A stretch of DNA of 64,000 nt from Bacillus massilioanorexius (GTDB taxonomy: Bacteria; Bacillota; Bacilli; Bacillales; DSM-1321): positions 1 to 64,000 of the forward strand of contig NZ_CABKRX010000065.1 of the NCBI RefSeq assembly GCF_902374955.1. Reading direction: 5' to 3'. Positions 43,086 to 52,178 of this stretch are shown piece by piece (the first letter of the stretch is position 1; each line of letters begins with the position of its first letter). The notes under the pieces are model-generated. The model did no database searches. It was not told the DNA's origin and was given only the letters and a program-made list of their open reading frames with translations. The position numbers were made by a program, and so were the translations under genes.

Positions 43086-43840
43086 CGAACGTTCACTCCT
43101 TCTTGTTGTAAATATGATTTTACTTCTTTAACAGATGTTTCTTTATAATGAAAAATTGAAGCAGCTAATGCAGCATCTGCTTTCCCTTTCGTAAAGGCCT
43201 CCTTAAAATGCTCGGCATTTCCAGCACCACCTGATGCAATAACAGGTACCGTCACGGCTTCGCTAACTGCCTTCGTTAGAATTAAATCAAAGCCAGATTT
43301 TTCACCATCACAATCCATGCTTGTAAGTAAAATCTCACCAGCACCTCTATTTACCGCCTCTTTCGCCCACTCGATAACATCAAGACTTGTCTCACGTCTA
43401 CCGCCATGTGTGAACACCCGCCAAGAGCCAAGTTTTTCATCATATTTTGCATCTATTGCTACGACAATACATTGTGCTCCAAAATATTGACTTCCCTCAT
43501 TAATAAGAGATGGATTCTCAACAGCAGCTGTGTTTAACGATACTTTATCTGCTCCAGCTCGTAAGATTCGTTTCATATCTTCTAAACTATTGATTCCCCC
43601 ACCCACTGTAAAAGGAATAGCAAGCTGAGAAGCTACATCCTGAACGACTTGCACCATCGTTTTTCTACCTTCATGAGAAGCAGAAATATCAAGAAAAACA
43701 AGCTCGTCGGCCCCTTCGCTGTCATAAAATTCCGCCAATTCAACAGGATCTCCAGCATCTCTAAGACTTACAAATTGAACACCTTTTACAACGCGTCCTT
43801 CTTTCACATCTAAGCATGGAATGATTCGTTTCGTAATCAT
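43082..43840 (-). CDS. hisF: Imidazole glycerol phosphate synthase, cyclase subunit
   Basis: The product is 252 residues, a TIM barrel. The catalytic Asp lies in IIPCLDVKEGRVVKG (about residue 11), and the second in DCDGEKSGFD. The phosphate loops are GGGINSLED and ASGGAGNAEH. It condenses ammonia delivered by HisH with PRFAR to give IGP and AICAR. It overlaps hisA by four bases. Confidence 0.97.
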   Translation of the reverse strand: MITKRIIPCLDVKEGRVVKGVQFVSLRDAGDPVELAEFYDSEGADELVFLDISASHEGRKTMVQVVQDVASQLAIPFTVGGGINSLEDMKRILRAGADKVSLNTAAVENPSLINEGSQYFGAQCIVVAIDAKYDEKLGSWRVFTHGGRRETSLDVIEWAKEAVNRGAGEILLTSMDCDGEKSGFDLILTKAVSEAVTVPVIASGGAGNAEHFKEAFTKGKADAALAASIFHYKETSVKEVKSYLQQEGVNVR

Positions 43841-44580
43841 TTTTCTTCACCACCTACACAATTCATTGCTTGTTGAACCGTAAAACGATTACTATAAATG
43901 GCTTTGCCTACAATCGATCCTGATACTCCAGAAGATTGAATACTCGATAGCTGCTGAATATCTTCTAAACTACTAATTCCACCAGACGCAATCACACTTT
44001 TACCTGTTTCCAAAGCTAACTGCTCTGTTGCTCGAACGTTAGGACCCGCTAAAGTACCATCAGTTGCTATATCGGTAAAAATAAATACTTCTGCCCCTGC
44101 TTCTGCCAACGTTTTTCCCAATTCAATCGCTGACACTTTAGATGTCTCTAACCATCCGTGAGTGGCAACCATTCCATCTTTGGCATCTAAACCAATTGCA
44201 ATGGATGACCCGTATTTTCTAAGCATTTCTTTAGTGAATTCAACATCAGAAACAGCTACACTCCCTAAAATAACTCGTTTGATTCCGTTATTTAAATAAA
44301 AAAGAATATCCTCTTCTGTACGAATTCCTCCACCAATCTGAACGTTCACACCTAATTCTTTTACTACTCGTATGACATGTTCATGATTGACACCACGACC
44401 TTCTTTCGCTCCATCCAGGTCGACCATATGAATCCATTTAGCTCCTTGCTCGACAAAGCTTTTTGCCATTTCAAACGGACTATCGCCATAAACCGTTTCT
44501 TGATTATAATCACCTTGTAAGAGGCGAACGCATTTTCCACCTCTCATATCAATTGCTGGATAAATTGTAAATGCACTCAT
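43837..44580 (-). CDS. hisA: ProFAR isomerase (HisA)
   Basis: The product is 247 residues, a TIM barrel homologous to HisF. The catalytic Asp is in IYPAIDMRGGKCVRL, the second in TDIATDGTLAGPN. The phosphate loops are IGGGIRTEED and ASGGISSLED. It performs the Amadori rearrangement in histidine synthesis. It overlaps hisH by four bases. Confidence 0.97.
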   Translation of the reverse strand: MSAFTIYPAIDMRGGKCVRLLQGDYNQETVYGDSPFEMAKSFVEQGAKWIHMVDLDGAKEGRGVNHEHVIRVVKELGVNVQIGGGIRTEEDILFYLNNGIKRVILGSVAVSDVEFTKEMLRKYGSSIAIGLDAKDGMVATHGWLETSKVSAIELGKTLAEAGAEVFIFTDIATDGTLAGPNVRATEQLALETGKSVIASGGISSLEDIQQLSSIQSSGVSGSIVGKAIYSNRFTVQQAMNCVGGEEK

Positions 44581-45212
44581 GCCTTCACCTTCTTTTCAAC
44601 TAACTCAATAAAATTCGCTAATAATTGCATTCCTAATTCACTGCTTTTCTCTGGATGAAACTGCATTCCCATTACATTTTCTTTCCCTACAATTGCAGGT
44701 ACTTCTTCGTAATAGTTAGTTGTTGCAATAAATACTTCAGGATCATTACTTTGTAAATAATAAGAATGGACAAAGTAAACAAAGTCTTCTTGACAATTAG
44801 CTAAAATAGCTGCATTTCTCTTAAAATGTAATCTATTCCAGCCCATGTGAGGCACTTTATATGTTTCACCACTTGGGGTTTCCCCACTAAAACGAACAAT
44901 TTTTCCTGACAATAAAGATAGGCCCTCACTGTAGCCGTTTTCATCACTTTCATCAAATAAAAGCTGCATTCCTAAACAAATTCCTAACAAGAGACCCCCA
45001 CTATTTGTATACTGTTTAATAAATACATCTAATTCTTTCTCTTTTAAAAGAGTCATAGCATCCTTGAAGGAACCGACACCTGGAAGTATCAAACCATCTG
45101 CTTTTTGTAACTCAGCTACCTGATCAGAAATAAAATATTGGACGTCTAAACGCTCTAATGCCTTACTCACACTAAAGAGATTTCCCATCCCGTAATCAAT
45201 AATACCAATCAT
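44577..45212 (-). CDS. hisH: Imidazole glycerol phosphate synthase, glutaminase subunit
   Basis: The product is 211 residues of the class I glutamine amidotransferase fold. The nucleophile Cys is in LLGICLGMQLLF, and the His and Glu in GMQFHPEKS. It hydrolyses glutamine and channels ammonia to HisF. Its first codon lies directly after the hisB stop codon. Confidence 0.97.
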   Translation of the reverse strand: MIGIIDYGMGNLFSVSKALERLDVQYFISDQVAELQKADGLILPGVGSFKDAMTLLKEKELDVFIKQYTNSGGLLLGICLGMQLLFDESDENGYSEGLSLLSGKIVRFSGETPSGETYKVPHMGWNRLHFKRNAAILANCQEDFVYFVHSYYLQSNDPEVFIATTNYYEEVPAIVGKENVMGMQFHPEKSSELGMQLLANFIELVEKKVKA

Positions 45213-45800
45213 TTATAGCATTCCTTTCGATGAAGGAATTCCTTTTACTCTCGGATCAATCGTCGTCGCTTCATCTAAAGCCCTAGCCAGTGCCTTAAAA
45301 ATAGCTTCGATAATATGGTGCGTATTTTGACCATAGTGAACGATAACATGAAGATTCATTCTCGCTTCCAAAGCCAACTTCCATAAAAATTCGTGCACTA
45401 ACTCTGTATCAAATGTTCCTACCTTTTGAGCTGGAAGCTCGGCACGAAATTCTAAATGTGGTCGATTGCTTAAATCAACGACAACTTGCGCTAGTGTTTC
45501 ATCCATTGGTACAAAAGCATTTCCGTACCGTTTAATACCCTTTTTATCACCTAATGCTTGAACAAGTGCCTGCCCCAAACATATTCCAATATCCTCTGTT
45601 GTATGATGGTCATCTACATCAATATCGCCTTTTGCTTTAACATCCAGATTATAATGACCATGCTTTGTAAATAAGTCGAGCATGTGATTCATGAAAGGAA
45701 CCCCTGTATCAATTTTTGAAATTCCTTCCCCATCTATTTCAAAACTTAAATTCACTTCCGTTTCACCCGTTTTGCGATAAATCTTTCCTTCTCGTTTCAT
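45213..45800 (-). CDS. hisB: Imidazoleglycerol-phosphate dehydratase
   Basis: The product is 195 residues from ATG 45800, which follows AAGGAG. The manganese ligands are in GDIDVDDHHTTEDIGI and HIIEAIFKALARAL. This is the monofunctional dehydratase without the phosphatase domain; histidinol-phosphate phosphatase is not in the cluster, as is usual in Bacillus. Confidence 0.97.
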   Translation of the reverse strand: MKREGKIYRKTGETEVNLSFEIDGEGISKIDTGVPFMNHMLDLFTKHGHYNLDVKAKGDIDVDDHHTTEDIGICLGQALVQALGDKKGIKRYGNAFVPMDETLAQVVVDLSNRPHLEFRAELPAQKVGTFDTELVHEFLWKLALEARMNLHVIVHYGQNTHHIIEAIFKALARALDEATTIDPRVKGIPSSKGML

Positions 45801-45823
45801 CAGCAGCTTCTCCTTCAGCATTC

Positions 45824-47089
45824 TTATTTTTTACGAATATCAATGGCTCTAGCATGTGCCTCTAAGCCTTCCAATCTAGCAAAGGCAGCAATTTTATCTG
45901 CATTTTTTTCAAAATCTGCCTGACTGTACATAATAATGCTCGATTTCTTTTGGAAATCATCTACATTTAAAGGACTTGAAAAACGGGCTGTACCATTTGT
46001 AGGTAATACATGGTTTGGACCTGCAAAGTAATCTCCTACTGGTTCCGAGCTATATCTCCCTAGAAAAATCGCACCTGCATGGCGTATCTTACCTAATATT
46101 GACATGGGTTCTTCTACAATCACCTCTAAATGTTCTGGGGCAATTTCATTTATTGCTTCAATGGCTTCATCTATCGTTTCTGTTACTATCACTCTTCCAT
46201 AATCCTCTATAGATTTTCTCGCAATATCCTGTCGTGGTAATTTAGCAAGCTGTTCTTCAACCTGTTTAACCGTTTCTTCTGCTAATTTCATCGAACTAGT
46301 AACCAATACACTACAAGCTCTAGTATCGTGTTCAGCCTGTGAAAGTAAATCTGCTGCTACTTCAGCTGCAATGGCCGTGTCATCAGCTAATACCGCTATT
46401 TCACTTGGACCTGCAATCATATCAATGTCTACATCTCCAAACACTTCTCTTTTCGCTAAAGCAACGTAAATATTACCTGGTCCAGTTATTTTATCTACTT
46501 TTTTAATACTTTCCGTTCCATATGCCAGCGCTGCTATCGCCTGTGCTCCACCGACCTTGTATATTTCAGTAACACCTGCAATAGAGGCTGCAGCTAACAC
46601 AGAAGCTGGTAATGAGCCATCTTTTCCAGGAGGACAAACCATTACAATTCTTTTCACTCCCGCTACTTTCGCTGGCATCACATTCATAAAAACGGAAGAT
46701 GGATATGCTGCCGTTCCACCTGGCACATACAAACCTACCGAATCAAGAGGTGTGATCTTTTGTCCAAGAATCGTTCCGGATTCCTCAGTATTCATCCAAG
46801 AATTTCTTCGTTGCTTTTGGTGAAAACTTTCTATGTTTTGAGCTGCTTCTTTCATAATCGTTAAGATACTGTGATCCATTGTCTTTACAGCTGCTTCTAT
46901 CTCATCTTCCGTAACCACAAAACTTTTCAGCTCTACTTGATCAAATTCTTTCGTATAAGCAAATAAAGCCTCGTCTCCTTGTTCTCGAACAGTAGAAATA
47001 ATCTTTCGAACAGTTTCTCTTTGTTCAGCTGTCCCTGAATCTACTGATCTTTTTAAAGATAAATTAGGTGTACGCTTCTCAATTTTCAT
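45824..47089 (-). CDS. hisD: Histidinol dehydrogenase
   Basis: The product is 421 residues from ATG 47089 (GGGGAATAG upstream). The catalytic Glu-His pair is in INEIAPEHLEV (about 320-330). The zinc-binding GPSEIAVLADDTA and DLLSQAEHD, and PTNGTARFSSPL, are all present. It catalyses the last two oxidation steps to histidine with NAD. Confidence 0.97.
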   Translation of the reverse strand: MKIEKRTPNLSLKRSVDSGTAEQRETVRKIISTVREQGDEALFAYTKEFDQVELKSFVVTEDEIEAAVKTMDHSILTIMKEAAQNIESFHQKQRRNSWMNTEESGTILGQKITPLDSVGLYVPGGTAAYPSSVFMNVMPAKVAGVKRIVMVCPPGKDGSLPASVLAAASIAGVTEIYKVGGAQAIAALAYGTESIKKVDKITGPGNIYVALAKREVFGDVDIDMIAGPSEIAVLADDTAIAAEVAADLLSQAEHDTRACSVLVTSSMKLAEETVKQVEEQLAKLPRQDIARKSIEDYGRVIVTETIDEAIEAINEIAPEHLEVIVEEPMSILGKIRHAGAIFLGRYSSEPVGDYFAGPNHVLPTNGTARFSSPLNVDDFQKKSSIIMYSQADFEKNADKIAAFARLEGLEAHARAIDIRKK

Positions 47090-47123
47090 AGCTATTCCCC
47101 GTTTCTTCAGCTCATTATGATCT

Positions 47124-47750
47124 CTATTGAATAACATCTGCTAGGCGATTTACTAAGTCTGAAATACGCTTCTCTTTAATTCGATAGGAAACTGGATTAG
47201 CAATTAATCGTGAAGTAACATCTGCGATTTTTTCATATTCTACTAACCCATTTTCTTTTAATGTCTGTCCAGAGGAAACAATATCAACAATTCGCTCAGC
47301 TAATCCAATAAGCGGTGCTAACTCAATAGAACCGTTCAGCTTAATAATCTCTACTTGTTCTCCCTGCTCTCGGAAAAAACTAGACGCAACGTTCGGGTAT
47401 TTACTCGCGACCTTAGGAGCTACATCACTAAGCTTCGTTTCTGGTAAACCAGCGACAGCTAAATAACATGCACTAATTTTCAAATCTAACAGCTCATAAA
47501 CATCACGATCTTCCTCCATCATGACATCTTTACCAGCAATACCAATATCCGCTACACCCTGTTCAACATAAGTAGCTACATCCATTGGTTTCGCTAAGAT
47601 AAATCGGATGTTTTCTTCTTCCACTTCTAAAATTAATTTACGATTGTCATCAAATTCAGGAGGAAGCTGAAATTTGGCCGCTCGTAATAAATCCGCTGCC
47701 TCTTCAAAAATTCTTCCTTTAGGCATAGCTATGGTCAAAAAATCATTCAT
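47124..47750 (-). CDS. hisG: ATP phosphoribosyltransferase, short form
   Basis: The product is 208 residues, the short form without the C-terminal regulatory domain, and so needs HisZ. The family signature is LIGLAERIVDIVSSGQTLKEN near residue 150. It condenses ATP and PRPP, the committed step of the pathway. It overlaps hisZ by eight bases. Confidence 0.97.
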   Translation of the reverse strand: MNDFLTIAMPKGRIFEEAADLLRAAKFQLPPEFDDNRKLILEVEEENIRFILAKPMDVATYVEQGVADIGIAGKDVMMEEDRDVYELLDLKISACYLAVAGLPETKLSDVAPKVASKYPNVASSFFREQGEQVEIIKLNGSIELAPLIGLAERIVDIVSSGQTLKENGLVEYEKIADVTSRLIANPVSYRIKEKRISDLVNRLADVIQ

Positions 47751-48930
47751 AGGATGTTTGCTCCTTTCTGCTACCTATTAAATACTGAACAGTTTGAAAA
47801 CTTTTCGTAAAGGCATCCACATCATCTACTCCACTAATATCCTGCAGTACAACAAGATCTCCGTTATCTCGTAGATTTTTGGCTAATAAAATAGCTTCTT
47901 TTCTATTTTCTTTACTATACAAAATACACTTGATATCATTGCATTCTTCAAGTTCACCTAACGCTTCTAATAAACGATCAGCCATAATCGCAAAGCCTGT
48001 TGCAGGCGATTGCCATCCAAATTTATTTAATAAATTATCATATCTCCCACCATTTCCAATTGGTAAACCTACATGATTGGTGTACACTTCAAATAAAATC
48101 CCCGTATAATAGCTCATATGACTTACTAATGTTAAATCAAAGCTTACATAGGCTTGGACATCGTATTCTTTTAACTGATGCCATAACGCTTCAAGTTCTT
48201 CAATGGCATGGATGCCAATCTCATTTTCAAGGATGCTTTTCCCTAATTGAAAGATTTCTTCTGTACCTCTAAGATTGAGCAACGTTAGTATTCTTTGTTT
48301 ATCAATTGAGGATAGATGCAAAGATTTTACATGTTCACGAAAACCTACATAGTTTTTTTCGAATAAGAATTTACGACATTGTTCTGCCCTTTCTTCATTA
48401 CCCAAAATATGAAGAAATAATTCCTGAACAAAACCAATGTGACCAATCGAAACTTTGAATTCTTTTAAACCAGCTGCTTGTAATGTAGAAATTAAAAGCG
48501 CAATAGATTCCGCATCACCACTAACACCAGAATTGCCAATACATTCAACACCTATTTGTTCGAACTCTGCTGGTCTTCCTCCTTCTCTTTGCTGAGCTCG
48601 AAAAACCTTGGCCGAGTATGCAAGTCGAAGTGGAATTCTGTTTTTTAAAAGCTTTGAAGCTGCGACACGAGCAATAGGAGCTGTCATATCAGGACGCAAA
48701 ACGAGAGTGTGAGCTTGCTGATCTAATAGCTTAAATAATTGTTGGTCATGAATAGCAGATGCTTCTCCTACCGTTTCATAATATTCAAGAGCTGGAGTTT
48801 CAATCATTTGATAACCCCAACTCGTTATTTCTTGTAACATTTTATTACGAATTTTATTTTTTGCTTCATATAGCAGTGGAAGAGTATCCCTCATTCCTAG
48901 TGGCTTTTCAAACATGAATAACTTCGTCAT
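47743..48930 (-). CDS. hisZ: ATP phosphoribosyltransferase regulatory subunit HisZ
   Basis: The product is 395 residues from ATG 48930; an earlier GTG lies inside the AGAGGTGAGG site. It has the class II aminoacyl-tRNA synthetase-like fold of HisRS without tRNA charging: motif 2 VLRPDMTAPIARVAAS, EGGRPAEFEQIGVE and GNGGRYDNLL. It forms an octamer with short HisG and gives histidine feedback. It is the first gene of the hisZGDBHAFI operon. Confidence 0.95.
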   Translation of the reverse strand: MTKLFMFEKPLGMRDTLPLLYEAKNKIRNKMLQEITSWGYQMIETPALEYYETVGEASAIHDQQLFKLLDQQAHTLVLRPDMTAPIARVAASKLLKNRIPLRLAYSAKVFRAQQREGGRPAEFEQIGVECIGNSGVSGDAESIALLISTLQAAGLKEFKVSIGHIGFVQELFLHILGNEERAEQCRKFLFEKNYVGFREHVKSLHLSSIDKQRILTLLNLRGTEEIFQLGKSILENEIGIHAIEELEALWHQLKEYDVQAYVSFDLTLVSHMSYYTGILFEVYTNHVGLPIGNGGRYDNLLNKFGWQSPATGFAIMADRLLEALGELEECNDIKCILYSKENRKEAILLAKNLRDNGDLVVLQDISGVDDVDAFTKSFQTVQYLIGSRKEQTSYE

Positions 48931-49012
48931 TCCCCTCACCTCTTAAAGAATATTCTGATATATTAATCGTACCCTAATTCATCAACATTATCACTTAATT
49001 CACCAAAACACT

Positions 49013-49024
49013 TTAGTTCGCTAA
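49013..49024. promoter_or_regulatory. Palindromic operator-like site before the his operon
   Basis: TTAGTTCGCTAA has matching TTAG/CTAA arms, about 85 bases upstream of hisZ. A TrpR-like repressor (YerC/HisR) controls his genes in Bacillales; whether this is its site is a guess. Confidence 0.3.
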
Positions 49025-49317
49025 TATACTAAAACATAAAGTTATTAGTAGTGTACTCTTCTTGCAATTGTTCGTCAAGAGGGATACTTGTCTTAAATTC
49101 CCTTTTCTATTAAAACAAAGGCGCATGCTCCTTCTTGCTAGTAAGGAACATCCTATAGACCTCAGCCAACATAAGACGGTTCCGACCAGAAAGTTATTCC
49201 TTAACCTTCTAATCGGATTGGCTTATAATCCTGAGGAAGTACCGTTGAAGCTGGACTTCAACATATTCGGAAAATAAGTTTTTCACATGTATAGGTTTTT
49301 ATCATTTCCTAAACAAA
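49025..49317. other. Spacer upstream of the his operon
   Basis: A 71-codon plus-strand frame (49062-49277) lacks a ribosome binding site and is not called. No gene is supported. Confidence 0.4.
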
Positions 49318-49360
49318 AAGGTGTCTACAATATGATTTTGTACCACATTGTAGACACCTT
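49318..49360 (-). terminator. Terminator of the yvoD-ppaX-yvoF unit
   Basis: A 14-bp perfect stem (49318-49331 with 49347-49360) is followed by five T on the minus strand. Confidence 0.8.
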
Positions 49361-49461
49361 ACGTATTCCGAATATATTGAATACAATCATTATTTCATTG
49401 GAAGTTTTTACATACTTTGTTCCCTATACACTATTATTGGAGATGGGCTGAGGTGAATTCC

Positions 49462-49545
49462 GCTCCAATCGACCTTTTTATGCTAAATATATATTCACCG
49501 AACATATATTTAAAAACAACAATCTTTTACAAAACTGTCTTTTGA
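49462..49545. repeat. Dispersed intergenic repeat, copy A
   Basis: The copy starts TCCAATCGACCTTTTT and continues through TTCACCGAACATATATTTAAA to an AAAACTGTCTT end. It is a diverged copy of 51877-51955 in the same orientation. Confidence 0.55.
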
Positions 49546-49571
49546 GAAGATCAACACTGATATTGAATTGT

Positions 49572-50111
49572 TTAAGAGCCCACGTTCACACCATAGATAG
49601 GATCGTCTTTCCAGCGTTCTTCTAATTGCTCTTTCGTATATACAATCGTCATTGGATTGCCCCCCACGAATGAACCTGCAGGTACATCTTTATGAACAAC
49701 CGTACCAGCAGAAACAATAGCACCATCACCAATAATAACACCAGGAAGAATAGTCGTGTTTGCTCCAATCATAACTTCATTACCAATTTGCACTTTACCT
49801 AAGCGATATTCTTTAATTAAATATTCATGTGCGAGTATCGTGGTATTGTATCCAATCACCGTATTACGACCGACAGAAATCTTTTCTGGAAACATCACAT
49901 CTAGCATGACCATTAATGCAAACGATGTTTGATCTCCAACCTTCATACCCAAAAATGTACGATAAAGCCAATTCTTCATTCCGAGAAATGGTGTATATCT
50001 AGCCATTTGTATAACGATAAAATTACGAACAACCTTCCAAAAAGGAACTGTTTTATATACATGCCATAATGAATTAGCACCCTCTACCTGATATCGTTTG
50101 GTTCTCCTCAT
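49572..50111 (-). CDS. Hexapeptide-repeat acetyltransferase (YvoF-like)
   Basis: The product is 179 residues. ATG 50111 gives nine bases to AAAGG; earlier start codons are too close. Left-handed beta-helix repeats are visible from about 80 to 160 (VGRNTVIGYNTTI, IGNEVMIGANTTILPGVIIGDGAIVSAGTVVHKDV), ending in the GGNPM loop typical of the LbetaH acyltransferases. The acceptor is unknown. It overlaps the end of ppaX and forms an operon with ppaX and yvoD, as in Bacillus. Confidence 0.88.
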   Translation of the reverse strand: MRRTKRYQVEGANSLWHVYKTVPFWKVVRNFIVIQMARYTPFLGMKNWLYRTFLGMKVGDQTSFALMVMLDVMFPEKISVGRNTVIGYNTTILAHEYLIKEYRLGKVQIGNEVMIGANTTILPGVIIGDGAIVSAGTVVHKDVPAGSFVGGNPMTIVYTKEQLEERWKDDPIYGVNVGS

Positions 50112-50760
50112 AATCATCAACCTTTAATATTTGTAATAAGTCTTTCATATTATCTAGCATAAAATCTGGACCAAATGAGTTTAAGTACTCTTTCCCCTTA
50201 AGTGTCCAAGCTACTCCTGCAGTAAGCGTACCGGCATTCTTACCTGCTAGTATATCATGATGATTATCTCCAACCATAATGGTTTCCTCTGTTTTAGAAT
50301 GTAATTTTTCTAATGCTAAAAAAATAGGTTCTGGATCAGGTTTAGCGTGCTGTACATCATCAATGGTAATGACAACATCAAAGAAAGACTCAAGTCTCCC
50401 TAGCTTTAAACCTTTTAATACCACTTCTCTTATTTTCGTTGTAACTATAGCCATTTTATATCCAGCTGCTTTTAATGCAACAATCGTTTCATAAACTCCT
50501 TCGAATTCTTTTACTAACCTATCATGATTCTTCCAATTATGTTCACGATAATGAGCCACCATCTCTACAGCCTGATTTTCATCGATCGAACGAAAAGCCT
50601 CTTCTAAAGGAGGACCCATAAATTGCAGAATATCTTCCTTTTTATATTTGTTAGGATAGTAATGATTTAACGTATCAGTAAATGAAGCAATAATCAAATC
50701 ATTCGTATTTAGGAGAGTCCCATCTAAATCGAATAACAAAGTATTGATGCTAATGTCCAT
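50074..50760 (-). CDS. ppaX: Pyrophosphatase PpaX
   Basis: The product is 228 residues, a HAD phosphatase with nucleophile Asp11 and Asp13 in LLFDLDGTLLNTND, the Lys in AKPDPEPIF and the acidic MVGDNHHDILAGK. PpaX hydrolyses the pyrophosphate made when HPr kinase/phosphorylase dephosphorylates P-Ser-HPr. hprK is nearby, upstream of lgt, which fits. It overlaps yvoD by 11 bases. Confidence 0.94.
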   Translation of the reverse strand: MDISINTLLFDLDGTLLNTNDLIIASFTDTLNHYYPNKYKKEDILQFMGPPLEEAFRSIDENQAVEMVAHYREHNWKNHDRLVKEFEGVYETIVALKAAGYKMAIVTTKIREVVLKGLKLGRLESFFDVVITIDDVQHAKPDPEPIFLALEKLHSKTEETIMVGDNHHDILAGKNAGTLTAGVAWTLKGKEYLNSFGPDFMLDNMKDLLQILKVDDYEENQTISGRGC

Positions 50761-51697
50761 AAGTTGCTTCCTTCCTTTTATTCATATCTGCTCTTCTCCA
50801 TGCATAAGCCACAAGCATGGTGAGCAGTATGGCTACAATCAGTCGTATAAGTAATAAATAAATGACAGGTATACCAAGCGGTATAAAAATAATCGTATCT
50901 TCAACAACAGCATGGCAAGCTACTAGAAAGATAATTGCTAATGTGGCATCCTTTCTACTAACTCCATCTTCTCGAACAGCTTGAATCATTACTCCTGCTC
51001 CATATGCAAGTCCGAAAACAAGTCCTGAAAGCAAAGTAAAAGAGGTGTTTTCGCTCATCCCTAATGACCTAGTAACCGGTCCCATTCGTTTTGAAATAGC
51101 ATCCATCCATCGTAAATCTTTCATAATTTGAATACAAAACATTAAAGGAATAACGATAATAGCTAATTGAAGAATGCCCATCGCCGCTTTTTCTGCTGAT
51201 AAAAGGATCATTTCAAAAACCCCATTTGGATGAGCCTGATTCATTTGAGCAAATCCGTATTTCGCTATTTCATCTCCACCTGACCAAACAATATTAATAA
51301 TAATAGCTGATATAAATGCCAAGCCGTATCTAACTAATAAAACGACCCATAACCTCACGCCAACGCTTAAAGCTACACTTGTTTCAATGAAAATATTATG
51401 AGCGAATGACAGCATGACAGCAATAATGAATACCTCTTTTACTGTCAAATCTAATGATAGTATTCCACCAATTCCAGCATATAAATTCAAAAAATTCCCT
51501 AATACAAGTGGAACAGCCGCTTCTCCTGGCAATCCAAAGACTTTCATAACTGGTGATATAAAATCAACAATCTTTTGCAAGACAGGAGTAAACCCTAGCA
51601 GAGTGATAATAAACGTAATAGGAAATATCACCTTCCCTAATACCCATGTTGTTTTAAACCCCGATAATATCCCTTTTTTCCACGAAATTTTTTTCAT
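50750..51697 (-). CDS. Nucleoside-recognition (Gate) domain membrane protein YvoD
   Basis: The product is 315 residues from ATG 51697 after GAGGGGG. It has eight or so membrane helices with two gate-like halves: VPLVLGNFLNLYAGIG and FTLLSGLVFGLAYGAGVMIQA. The family includes spore maturation and nucleoside-transport relatives; the cargo is unknown. It is the first gene of the yvoD-ppaX-yvoF operon. Confidence 0.85.
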   Translation of the reverse strand: MKKISWKKGILSGFKTTWVLGKVIFPITFIITLLGFTPVLQKIVDFISPVMKVFGLPGEAAVPLVLGNFLNLYAGIGGILSLDLTVKEVFIIAVMLSFAHNIFIETSVALSVGVRLWVVLLVRYGLAFISAIIINIVWSGGDEIAKYGFAQMNQAHPNGVFEMILLSAEKAAMGILQLAIIVIPLMFCIQIMKDLRWMDAISKRMGPVTRSLGMSENTSFTLLSGLVFGLAYGAGVMIQAVREDGVSRKDATLAIIFLVACHAVVEDTIIFIPLGIPVIYLLLIRLIVAILLTMLVAYAWRRADMNKRKEATYGH

Positions 51698-52110
51698 AAG
51701 CAATCCCCCTCATTAAAACGCAAGCTCCTAAATTTGTCATAACAAACTTTAGGTAAATCACTTAGTATATTGCTTTGCCCTTTGGTTTTTCACAAACTGT
51801 TGCCTATTAACAAGTAGTGAATAAAGATTGAGTTCAGCTTCAGGAGGATACTCGCTTTCCGCGAGAGTCTCGCACCTTACGTTCCAATCGACTTTTTTGC
51901 TCATTTTATTCACTGAACATATTTAAATACAAAATTTTTTTGAAAACAGTTTTCCTTTTTAATCCCTATAAGTTAATGCCTGTTAGAGCTTTCTATAGTA
52001 CTTTTTATACTTTCCATAAGAAACAAATCTCATTTAGCAACGATGCTAAATCTATAAATCAAAATGTAAATCTATAAATTATTTAAATTTTTAGTCAATA
52101 AAAGACATAT
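51698..52110. other. Spacer between lgt and yvoD
   Basis: No gene is present. The stretch contains repeat copy B and, at 51840-51876, a GC-richer stretch with ACTCGCTTTCCGCG, typical of Bacillaceae intergenic repeats. Confidence 0.5.
51877..51955. repeat. Dispersed intergenic repeat, copy B
   Basis: It shares TCCAATCGAC-TTTTT, TTCAC-GAACATAT-TTTAAA and an AAAACAGTTTT end with copy A at 49462-49545. It is preceded by ACTCGCTTTCCGCGAGAGTC (51850-51869), whose reverse complement recurs in part at 62484-62518. Confidence 0.55.
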
Positions 52111-52158
52111 ATCCTTCTCAACAAATCATTATGAAGCAATTGATTTGTTGAGAAGGAT
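52111..52158. repeat. Perfect 18-bp palindrome after lgt
   Basis: The arm at 52111-52128 (ATCCTTCTCAACAAATCA) is perfectly complementary to 52141-52158, with a 12-base loop. There is little T-run on either strand. It may terminate lgt weakly or act as an RNA-stabilising hairpin. Confidence 0.7.
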
Positions 52159-52178
52159 TATAAAATCACTCGACGCTA

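Noticed and set aside
49062..49277. 71-codon plus-strand frame upstream of the his operon
   Set aside because: It looks partly protein-like at the C terminus, but there is no Shine-Dalgarno sequence and no promoter; it probably lies in a decayed intergenic element.
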